Below are positions 6,643 through 11,344 of a stretch of 11,344 nucleotides of DNA, one piece after another. The position numbers were made by a program, and so were the translations under genes. Each line of letters opens with the position of its first letter. The stretch's first letter is position 1. The notes under the pieces were generated by a model that was not told where the DNA came from, made no database searches, and saw only the letters and a list, made by a program, of their open reading frames with translations. Location: contig CAIXGT010000203.1 in assembly GCA_903919105.1 (NCBI GenBank), forward strand, positions 1 through 11,344. Reading direction: 5' to 3'. The stretch is from an uncultured Spartobacteria bacterium (GTDB lineage Bacteria; Verrucomicrobiota; Verrucomicrobiae; Chthoniobacterales; UBA6821).

Positions 6643-7094
6643 TAGGCGACGGAACTCAGCCTGATGGTGATCCGCTTAATCTTATCCTCGATCTTCTGAC
6701 TCTCGGTCATCAGCTCCGCGTGGTCGCGGTAGGCGTTGTGGACGAGTCGGCGGTCGTAGGAATTGAGGGGCTCGGTCTCGACTGGGCGTCCATGAATCTT
6801 GACAGCGTCGGCGAGCTTTTGGATCCGCTGGAGGAAAGCTGCATCGCGCATGGAGCGATGGTGCTCGACATCCACAATGACGCGAGGTGCCTCGTTGTTC
6901 TGCGAGAGGAGGATCCGATTCACCAGAAACTGAAGGCTCTCAAGCGTCTCATCCCGGCGACCAATAAGGCGCTGCGGTTCGTTGGTCCTGATCTGGAGGA
7001 TCAGGTGTCCCTCCCGAAGCTCTTCCTCGATTTCCACGAAGAATCCGAGTTGACCGAGAATTGTCTCCAAGACTTCTTTGGGTGTCTGGTTCAT
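6642..7094 (-). CDS. jag: Jag/KhpB-type RNA-binding protein (KH + R3H)
   Basis: 150-residue protein with a KH domain (about 1-77) followed by an R3H domain (about 85-148), the layout of Jag/KhpB. It lacks the N-terminal Jag_N domain present in Firmicutes. In the R3H part, R115-x3-H119 (RRLVH) is intact. In the KH part the nucleic-acid-gripping GxxG loop reads G45-R-R-D48, so the second glycine is an Asp (codon GAT, one transition from GGT). The following ETLESLQFLVNRIL helix is typical. It is the last gene of the rpmH-rnpA-yidD-yidC-jag cluster, 30 bases after yidC, and probably a small-RNA/mRNA-binding partner linked to YidC expression. There is no Shine-Dalgarno before the ATG. Confidence 0.9.
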   Translation of the reverse strand: MNQTPKEVLETILGQLGFFVEIEEELREGHLILQIRTNEPQRLIGRRDETLESLQFLVNRILLSQNNEAPRVIVDVEHHRSMRDAAFLQRIQKLADAVKIHGRPVETEPLNSYDRRLVHNAYRDHAELMTESQKIEDKIKRITIRLSSVA

Positions 7095-7124
7095 CGGCCG
7101 AGAGTTTAAGAGAGTTGTGACGTT

Positions 7125-8927
7125 TTAGCGTTTCTTACTAGTGAAGTTGGAACCACCCGCCCCCCCCTTTTTTGGCTTCGTGGAAACCACCTTTTCCAGG
7201 GTCGGGAGCGGCTGATTCTTGGTCCAGTACAACTGGGCTATGGAGAAAATATTCTGTGTTGTCCAGTAGAGAGCGAGTCCTGAGGCGTAATTGTAACAAA
7301 AGGTCAGGAAGATAATCGGCATGAAATACATCATCCGCTGCTGGGTGGCGTCGCCGCTCTTCGGAGAGATGGCCATCTGCCAGACCATGGTGCCGGCCAT
7401 GATGATCGGAAGAAGATTGATCGGGAAACCCATGATGTGGGTCAGCGTGTCGGGCTGGGAGAGATCGTGGATCCAGAGGAAGTGGCTGTTGCGAAGCTCA
7501 ATGGCGCTGCCTAGCATCGAGTAGAAACCGAAGAAGATCGGGATCTGGACAAGCATCGGGAGACAGCCGCCGAAGGGATTTACCCCGTACTGCTTGTAGA
7601 GCTTCATCAGCTCCTCGTTCATCTTGGTCGGATCGTCTTTATACTTCTCGCGCAGTTCGGTCATCTTCGGAGAGAGGAGCTGCATCCGCTTCATGGAGGA
7701 TGTGGCCTTGTTCTGCAGAGGCCAGAGGGCCGACTTGATGAGGATCGTCAGGATAATGATCGCGGCGGCGAAGCTGTGCGTGAACTTATTGATCGAGTTC
7801 ATGGACCAGAGCAGGAATTCGGAGACCAGATGGAAGATCCCGAAGTTCATGATCTTCTGCTGCTCGCCGCCGATCTTGCTCAGGCCGTAGAAATCTTTAG
7901 GTCCCGCATAGATGGAGTAATGACGGGTGATCGTCTCGCCCGGAGCGAGAGCGATGGGGCCGGTTCCCAGACCGCCGGTGATGCCGTAGATTGGCTGTCC
8001 GTTTGGGGTCTCGGTGGCATTCTGGGCCTGGAAGCGCCTTGCCCAGACACCGCTGCCGGCCTGATCCTTGGCCGCAGAGACGATCGTGCAGAAGTACTGG
8101 CTGGTCACGGCCGCCCACTGGATGCCGGAGTCCTGCTGAGTGTAGAGGGGGCGGGCGGGCCGGGTCTCGATGCCGACAAGCGGGATCTTCCCCGCCTCGA
8201 ACCAGTTGACGTCGATGGAGGTCATCTTCCCGTCGCGAAGCCAGTCGAAGCAGGTATAGGTCGGGAGATCCTTAATATGGATCGGGGCCTCGCCTCCGGC
8301 CGCCACGAAGTAACCGGGCAGCGTGATCGGGGTTGTGCCGCTGTTCTTGAACGAGAGATCGAGTCCGATCTGGTATTCCTCGGGAGCGCCGACGGTCTGA
8401 GGCAGTGTGAAGGACTTCGTGACGGAGAGTCCGCCGGGCGCCGCCAGGGTGAATCGGGTGATCGCCTGCTTCTTGTCTGTCTCCATCGAGAAGCCCCCGA
8501 TCGGAGTACCGTTCGAGTCGCAGAGGGCACCGATCGGGAGACCGGAGTCCTTGTTCAGGAAGAGGCTGTGCTCGTTTGCTCCGAGATGCAGGAAAAGAGT
8601 GACGGCCTCGATGCCTCCCGTATTGGCGGCGAAGAGATACTCGGCTCGGCTGGTATCCAGGGTCTCGCGTTTAGCGGAGAACTCGGGAATCTGAGGGGTA
8701 GCCCCGGCGACGGCCGGGAGTAGTACCGCTGTAGGTGTGACCGCTGGTGCGATGGGCTGGGTTACAGGTTCAGAGGCCTTGGCGACTTGGGATTTTAGCT
8801 TTGCCTCGCGTTGCAGGGTCGCCTGCTGGGCGATATAGGGAGCGTAGGTCTTGGAATAATAAAACTGCCATCCGACAAGTCCGGCGACGGAGAGAGCGAT
8901 GGCGATCCAGGTAGTGCGGTCGAACAT
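7125..8927 (-). CDS. yidC: YidC membrane protein insertase
   Basis: 600-residue Oxa1/YidC/Alb3 insertase, which integrates membrane proteins alone or with SecYEG. Residues 7-23 form the first membrane helix of the Gram-negative form. A linker rich in Ala, Pro and Thr leads to a large periplasmic beta domain (about 80-350). The conserved insertase core starts near 360 with five helices, including the cytoplasmic hairpin (SMKRMQLLSPKMTELREKYK) and the NPFGGCLPMLVQIPIFFGFY segment. The positive residue of the hydrophilic groove is Lys398 (LTILIKSALWPLQ) where E. coli has Arg. The tail is basic (SKKR). Near the 3' end the coding strand carries an A6G8 run (7160-7173), giving the frame CCA AAA AAG GGG. 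It is preceded by a 92-base spacer after yidD, so it may have its own promoter; there is no Shine-Dalgarno. Confidence 0.96.
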   Translation of the reverse strand: MFDRTTWIAIALSVAGLVGWQFYYSKTYAPYIAQQATLQREAKLKSQVAKASEPVTQPIAPAVTPTAVLLPAVAGATPQIPEFSAKRETLDTSRAEYLFAANTGGIEAVTLFLHLGANEHSLFLNKDSGLPIGALCDSNGTPIGGFSMETDKKQAITRFTLAAPGGLSVTKSFTLPQTVGAPEEYQIGLDLSFKNSGTTPITLPGYFVAAGGEAPIHIKDLPTYTCFDWLRDGKMTSIDVNWFEAGKIPLVGIETRPARPLYTQQDSGIQWAAVTSQYFCTIVSAAKDQAGSGVWARRFQAQNATETPNGQPIYGITGGLGTGPIALAPGETITRHYSIYAGPKDFYGLSKIGGEQQKIMNFGIFHLVSEFLLWSMNSINKFTHSFAAAIIILTILIKSALWPLQNKATSSMKRMQLLSPKMTELREKYKDDPTKMNEELMKLYKQYGVNPFGGCLPMLVQIPIFFGFYSMLGSAIELRNSHFLWIHDLSQPDTLTHIMGFPINLLPIIMAGTMVWQMAISPKSGDATQQRMMYFMPIIFLTFCYNYASGLALYWTTQNIFSIAQLYWTKNQPLPTLEKVVSTKPKKGGAGGSNFTSKKR

Positions 8928-8943
8928 AAGTGTGAAAAAGTGG

Positions 8944-9017
8944 AAGGCTAAAGGTTAAAGGCTAGAACTGATGATTTTTGGGAATGATGGGAGTGACTTC
9001 AGGCTTCAGGTCTCAAG
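8944..9017. repeat. two sets of 7-mer tandem repeats in the yidD-yidC spacer
   Basis: Two independent triplets of 7-base units lie in this 92-base spacer. At 8944-8964: AAGGCTA AAGGTTA AAGGCTA. At 8997-9017: CTTCAGG CTTCAGG TCTCAAG. The first shares the word AGGCTAAAGG with the complementary strand of the hairpin after jag. The arrays lie upstream of yidC, in what would be its leader, and may be either regulatory or neutral spacer repeats. Confidence 0.6.
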
Positions 9018-9019
9018 TT

Positions 9020-9262
9020 TCATCCCTGGCTCCCGGGCACGGGATCGAAGCCACTTTCTCCCCAGGGGTGACATTTGGAAAGGCGTCGCAAGGCCAGCAG
9101 TGAGCCTTGGAGAGATCCGCGGGTATTCAAGGCCTCGAGGGCATAGGCTGAGCAACTCGGGTGAAAACGGCATCCACATCCGCTGTCACCGCATAGTGCA
9201 CGGAGCAACGGGGAGATCAGCCACCGGTAGAGGTGAATCGGAATGGAAAGAATAAAGGACAT
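9020..9262 (-). CDS. yidD: YidD membrane protein insertion efficiency factor
   Basis: 80-residue protein of the YidD/DUF37 family, a small peripheral membrane protein thought to assist YidC insertion. An N-terminal amphipathic stretch ([22 protein letters not shown], residues 2-20) is followed by the family core [15 protein letters not shown] (31-45) and [17 protein letters not shown] (60-76). Cysteines 31, 37 and 64 are the usual conserved ones; Cys24 and Cys29 are extra. I place the start at the ATG at 9262, four bases after the rnpA stop; the longer frame with an upstream ATG at 9358 would run through rnpA. Position between rnpA and yidC is the classical one. Confidence 0.93.
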   Translation of the reverse strand: MSFILSIPIHLYRWLISPLLRALCGDSGCGCRFHPSCSAYALEALNTRGSLQGSLLALRRLSKCHPWGESGFDPVPGSQG

Positions 9263-9266
9263 CGGG

Positions 9267-9638
9267 TCAGGCGCTCTGGTCGGGCAATGAGTCGCTGAAA
9301 ATAGAGAGACGCTTTCCAAGACGCAACCATTCCGAGCGAAGAGATTCCATCGTGGCATTTGCCGCAGGGGGTTTGACCGTCACGACAATCCAGAGACCGG
9401 TTCGTAGACCCGGGAGTTCCTTGCGGTAAACTTCCCTCAAACGACGCTTCAGTTTGTTGCGTGTGACAGCCGAACCGACACGACGGGAGACGACGACGGC
9501 TCCTTGGGTTTCGGTGACCTGTTCACTCATCACTCCCATCCGGAGAAATGTTCCGTGAAAGGAAAGGCCCGCCGAACGAACCTTCAGATGCTGATAGCCT
9601 GATCGCAACCGCGACGAACGCGGCAGGCCAAGCTTCAC
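9267..9638 (-). CDS. rnpA: ribonuclease P protein component
   Basis: Protein subunit that binds RNase P RNA and helps process tRNA 5' ends. With the GTG at 9638 the product has 123 residues, a normal family length, and begins [12 protein letters not shown] as relatives do. The diagnostic RNR-type helix is present ([21 protein letters not shown], counted as [12 protein letters not shown] then KLKRRLRE), followed by the usual LWIVVTVKP strand and a C-terminal helix with [10 protein letters not shown]. The start is 25 bases after the rpmH stop. No ATG exists near this position: the same frame stays open upstream to an ATG at 9761 and would overlap the last 98 bases of rpmH, giving 164 residues. 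I prefer the GTG start, but the extended form cannot be excluded. Confidence 0.9.
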   Translation of the reverse strand: MKLGLPRSSRLRSGYQHLKVRSAGLSFHGTFLRMGVMSEQVTETQGAVVVSRRVGSAVTRNKLKRRLREVYRKELPGLRTGLWIVVTVKPPAANATMESLRSEWLRLGKRLSIFSDSLPDQSA

Positions 9639-9663
9639 CGGCTTGGTCTGCTTACCCAGACTC

Positions 9664-9837
9664 TTAGGCCTCGGTGTGGCGTGCGAAATGGAGCTCAACT
9701 CCCTTCGGCAGGAGACGCTTGCGTCCATGCTGACGACGGCGGCTAAGGATAGCGCGACCATTCTTGGTCTTCATGCGTGCACGGAAGCCGAACTGCTGTT
9801 TGCGTGTGCGTTTGGAAGGTTGGTAGGTGCGCTTCAT
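9664..9837 (-). CDS. rpmH: 50S ribosomal protein L34
   Basis: Translating from the ATG at 9837 gives a 57-residue, very basic protein: it opens [18 protein letters not shown] and continues with [24 protein letters not shown], the near-invariant L34 signature. The end ([14 protein letters not shown]) is some 10 residues longer than the E. coli protein (46 aa). L34 is a structural protein of the large ribosomal subunit. It is the first gene of the rpmH-rnpA-yidD-yidC-jag cluster, with its promoter expected in the spacer towards the tRNA. The leader lacks a Shine-Dalgarno (TTTTAAGAC before ATG). Confidence 0.97.
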   Translation of the reverse strand: MKRTYQPSKRTRKQQFGFRARMKTKNGRAILSRRRQHGRKRLLPKGVELHFARHTEA

Positions 9838-9892
9838 GTCTTAAAAGTCTTGGATTTCTTAAAGGAATCGGGTGGGAGAGAATGGGGGTTTC

Positions 9893-9905
9893 GACACAGA
9901 GTGTC
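9893..9905. promoter_or_regulatory. small palindrome in the rpmH/tRNA divergent spacer
   Basis: GACAC (9893-9897) and GTGTC (9901-9905) flank AGA, about 55 bases upstream of the rpmH start and in its likely promoter zone. The symmetry is exact but short. It could be a regulator site or chance. The rest of this 186-base spacer shows no DnaA-box cluster and no recognisable RNA. Confidence 0.25.
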
Positions 9906-9987
9906 AATGGATGTTTTTGATTCCTGCATTTTTCTTGGAATTCGTATTGCCCGGCAGTGGGATTCATCCTACTTTCTCACCTTCATC

Positions 9988-10015
9988 TTGGAAGGCCCCG
10001 TGGTTTTCTTAGATG
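9988..10015 (+). promoter_or_regulatory. possible promoter of tRNA-Ala
   Basis: TTGGAA (9988-9993) resembles a -35 box and is followed after 16 bases by TAGATG (10010-10015), a poor -10 match. If used, transcription would start just before the mature tRNA. The placement is good but the hexamers are weak. Confidence 0.25.
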
Positions 10016-10023
10016 AGACACTT

Positions 10024-10099
10024 GGGGTCATAGCTCAGTTGGTAGAGCGCCTCCATGGCATGGAGGAGGTCTGGGGTTCGACTCCCCATGGCTCCACCA
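10024..10099 (+). tRNA. tRNA-Ala (anticodon GGC)
   Basis: A complete 76-base cloverleaf reads GGGGTCA acceptor, GCTC/GAGC D-stem with AGTTGGTA loop, CCTCC/GGAGG anticodon stem with loop ATGGCAT, five-base variable loop, TGGGG/CCCCA T-stem with TTCGACT, and TGGCTCC closing the acceptor with two G-T pairs. The loop places T33 before G34-G35-C36, so the anticodon is GGC, reading GCC/GCU alanine codons. The ACCA end is encoded. The 5' leader ACACTT and the bases from the CCA onward (CCAAGTGT) are complementary, so the precursor could form an extended stem. It is divergent from rpmH. Confidence 0.96.
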
Positions 10100-10157
10100 A
10101 GTGTTCCTCGGATGGTTATTCCAAGTAAGAGTTGGTTTCGTTTGATTCGCTCTCTCC

Positions 10158-10194
10158 AGTTCACTCACCTTTTGAGACTCTAGTGAACTCAAAA
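10158..10194. repeat. nested inverted repeats downstream of tRNA-Ala
   Basis: Two overlapping exact inverted repeats: AGTTCACT (10158-10165) with AGTGAACT (10182-10189), and TTTTGAG (10170-10176) with CTCAAAA (10188-10194). They cannot both form at once. The location, 60 bases after the tRNA and 20 bases before the FGE remnant begins, suits a tRNA transcript end, but no T-run follows. They may mark the junction where the FGE gene was truncated. Confidence 0.4.
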
Positions 10195-10213
10195 TCTATC
10201 TCTGCCGTTTCCT

Positions 10214-10657
10214 AGAGAAGGCGTTATCGGCAAGTTGTATGCATGGGGTGATGAGTTCAAGCCCGGCGGAAAACACATGGCCAACACCTATCAGGGTGTT
10301 TTTCCCGTGAAGGATGAGGGGAGAGACGGATTTGTCGGGATTTCAGCTGTGAAATCATTTCTGCCCAACGGATACGGACTTTTCGATATGGCCGGAAATG
10401 TCTGGCAGTGGTGCAGCGACTGGTATCGTCCCGACTCCTATGCCGATGATGCAAAGCACGGCGTGGTTCGGAATCCCAAGGGCCCGGACTCCTCCTATGA
10501 CCCGTCTGAACCCGGGATCCCAAAGCGCGTGCAGCGTGGTGGATCCTTTCTGTGCACGGATCAATACTGCACCCGCTACATGGCGGGCACTCGGGGTAGG
10601 GGAGAAACGGACACTGGAACGAATCACTCCGGTTTTCGCTGCGTATTGTCACCTTGA
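10214..10657 (+). pseudogene. formylglycine-generating enzyme, 5'-truncated C-terminal half
   Basis: The frame matches the second half of formylglycine-generating enzymes (FGE/SUMF1 family), which oxidise a sulfatase cysteine to formylglycine. Similarity begins near REGVIGKLYAWGDEF at about 10214 and runs to the normal C-terminus. It includes GKHMANTYQG, NGYGLFDMAGNVWQWCSDWY and RGGSFLCTDQYC, then SGFRCV. Counting from a possible TTG start at 10235 (140 residues), the copper-binding active-site pair is Cys107 and Cys112, five residues apart as in human Cys336/Cys341. The N-terminal half, about 150 or more residues with the substrate-site loops, is absent: an in-frame TGA lies at 10184-10186 and nothing FGE-like is seen in the other upstream frames. 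No frameshift or stop occurs within the remaining part, so the loss is recent or the fragment is still selected. It lies 115 bases after tRNA-Ala, an exposed place for rearrangement. Confidence 0.8.
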
Positions 10658-10691
10658 GGACTTATCAGGCTTCTATTAAAAATTAGTTCTT

Positions 10692-11066
10692 ATGAGAGTT
10701 AAAAAATACTTTTTGATCTTTGCATTTGTGGTCGTCTCGATCATCGCGCTTCTTTATGGCATCTCGCCCCAATGGTTTGCCCGGACGTTCCTGGACATCA
10801 ATGAATTGAACATCAGCAGCGCCCACATACTCCGCGCGCTCATGTGTCTCTATCTTTCCCTTGGTGTTTTTTGGCTTTATTCTGCTTTTAATAATCGGCT
10901 TAGAAATGCGGCCGTTCTCACGACACTTGTTTTTGCCGGAGGCCTCGTCATTGGTAGGTTGATCAGTCTTGTCTTGGATGGTGTTCCGAAGCCTCTCCTT
11001 ATTCTTTATATTGTTTTGGAACTAGGCTTGGTACCTATTGCTTACTGGATCTACAAGCTTCCTTAG
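10692..11066 (+). CDS. DUF4345-family four-helix membrane protein
   Basis: 124-residue integral membrane protein with four predicted helices at about 6-24, 43-66, 72-94 and 99-121. The pattern LLYGISPQWF near the start, HILRALMCLYLSLGVFWL in the second helix, GGLVIGRLISLVLDGVPKPLL around the third, and a closing helix with Glu (YIVLELGLVPIAYW) matches the DUF4345 family, whose biochemical role is unknown. The R-x-x-S-x-x-x-D-G-x-P motif (88-98 region) is the most conserved part. It stands alone, 34 bases after the FGE remnant, with an AT-rich leader (ATTAAAAATTAGTTCTT) and no Shine-Dalgarno. Base composition is more AT-rich than in the operons to the left. Confidence 0.82.
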   Translation: MRVKKYFLIFAFVVVSIIALLYGISPQWFARTFLDINELNISSAHILRALMCLYLSLGVFWLYSAFNNRLRNAAVLTTLVFAGGLVIGRLISLVLDGVPKPLLILYIVLELGLVPIAYWIYKLP

Positions 11067-11081
11067 TAAAGTAAGACCCTG

Positions 11082-11108
11082 TGCGCAAGATCTCGCGCAT
11101 TGCTTTTT
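11082..11108 (+). terminator. possible intrinsic terminator after the DUF4345 gene
   Basis: TGCGC (11082-11086) pairs with GCGCA (11095-11099) around AAGATCTC, followed by TTGCTTTTT. The stem is short and the T-run is interrupted, but the position, 15 bases after the stop, is right. Confidence 0.4.
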
Positions 11109-11169
11109 CAAAAGAGAACCATGAGGTCAATTTCCCAGAAATGCCTGAAAAAACTTTAGAAATACTCCC

Positions 11170-11344
11170 ATGAATCACTCCACCAAGATCAACGAACTGA
11201 AATCCTTTTGCAGCTTACTCCTGCTTTTAGGAATCGTCGGACTCATGGGTTGCGCCAGCGATGCCACGGTCAAGGAGAAGCCTCCGCAGTATCACCCGCT
11301 GAGTTCCATGACTGCAACCGCAGTCAGGGGACAAAAGATCATCC
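11170..11344 (+). CDS. lipoprotein of unknown function (3' end outside window)
   Basis: From the ATG at 11170 the frame is open to the window edge (58 codons). A charged start (NHSTKINELK) is followed by a hydrophobic stretch (15-26) and a lipobox ending L-M-G-C at Cys28, so the product should be a signal-peptidase II-processed lipoprotein. The residue after the cysteine is Ala, not Asp, so outer-membrane sorting is more likely if Escherichia-type rules apply. The mature part seen (ASDATVKEKPPQYHPLSSM) is a Pro-rich linker without a recognised domain. There is no Shine-Dalgarno before the start. Confidence 0.72.
   Translation, partial: MNHSTKINELKSFCSLLLLLGIVGLMGCASDATVKEKPPQYHPLSSMTATAVRGQKII

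Noticed and set aside
6720..7109. 129-codon plus-strand frame opposite jag
   Set aside because: It is a shadow of jag, which has clear KH and R3H motifs.
7776..8723. 315-codon open frame on the plus strand, antisense to yidC
   Set aside because: It lies wholly inside yidC, is dominated by Arg, Gly, Asp and Glu in low-complexity order, and has no domain. YidC on the other strand is certain. It is a composition effect.
9020..9358. Longer YidD starting at the ATG at 9358
   Set aside because: The extra 32 residues overlap the rnpA 3' end and do not resemble the YidD N-terminus; the ATG at 9262 gives the usual length.
9838..10023. Possible replication origin beside rpmH
   Set aside because: rpmH is near oriC in many bacteria, but I see no dnaA gene and no cluster of TTATCCACA-type boxes in this spacer.
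9643..10128. 161-codon plus-strand frame covering rpmH antisense and tRNA-Ala
   Set aside because: It runs through the complement of rpmH and through the tRNA, both certain; it cannot be a normal gene.
10024..10234. tRNA-Ala as an integration site of a genomic island
   Set aside because: No integrase is present, and I found no second copy of the tRNA 3' end within the window; a truncated FGE gene alone does not show integration.
10257..10652. 131-codon minus-strand frame opposite the FGE fragment
   Set aside because: The plus-strand frame has unmistakable FGE homology; the antisense product is Arg/Ser/His-rich with no domain.

Overview
The window reads as chromosomal DNA of a Gram-negative-type bacterium. 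A Verrucomicrobiota or wider PVC origin is my best guess. It rests on the combination of a system II cytochrome c module (ResB + CcsA with a long periplasmic N-terminus), a ribosomal-protein/RNase P/YidC cluster, formylglycine-generating-enzyme material, leaders without Shine-Dalgarno sequences and word-like repeats between genes. No gene here proves the phylum. There is no CRISPR array, no insertion sequence, no rRNA and no visible phage or defence island.

Layout. 1-238: the C-terminal end of an unrecognised plus-strand gene. 239-425: a spacer with a degenerate GCAGAGG/CCTCTGC repeat. 426-3538: minus-strand resB-ccsA operon (start codon of ccsA overlapping the stop of resB), the two-protein haem delivery and ligation machine for c-type cytochromes. 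3539-3777: divergent spacer holding a 24-bp imperfect inverted repeat and a pyrimidine-rich leader. 3778-5864: plus-strand PAP2 lipid phosphatase and GT-C glycosyltransferase joined by an ATGA overlap, probably an envelope lipid-glycan pair. 5936-6570: minus-strand PIN toxin / Phd-type antitoxin pair with a perfect 21-bp palindrome as likely operator.

6642-9837: the conserved minus-strand cluster rpmH-rnpA-yidD-yidC-jag, which couples ribosome and RNase P synthesis to membrane protein insertion. rpmH is only 57 codons long. The rnpA reading frame stays open back into rpmH, and its family-length start is GTG. 10024-10099: tRNA-Ala(GGC) with encoded CCA. 10214-10657: an intact but 5'-truncated formylglycine-generating enzyme fragment that keeps both active-site cysteines. 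10692-11066: a four-helix DUF4345 membrane protein. 11170-11344: the N-terminus of a lipoprotein running off the window.

Most of the window is housekeeping. The observations most worth a second look are the short 7-8-mer tandem 'word' repeats present in nearly every spacer, the rnpA/rpmH overlap, the Jag KH loop that has lost its second glycine, the atypical catalytic loop of the GT-C enzyme, and the truncated FGE beside a tRNA. I found no convincing complete new multi-gene system.
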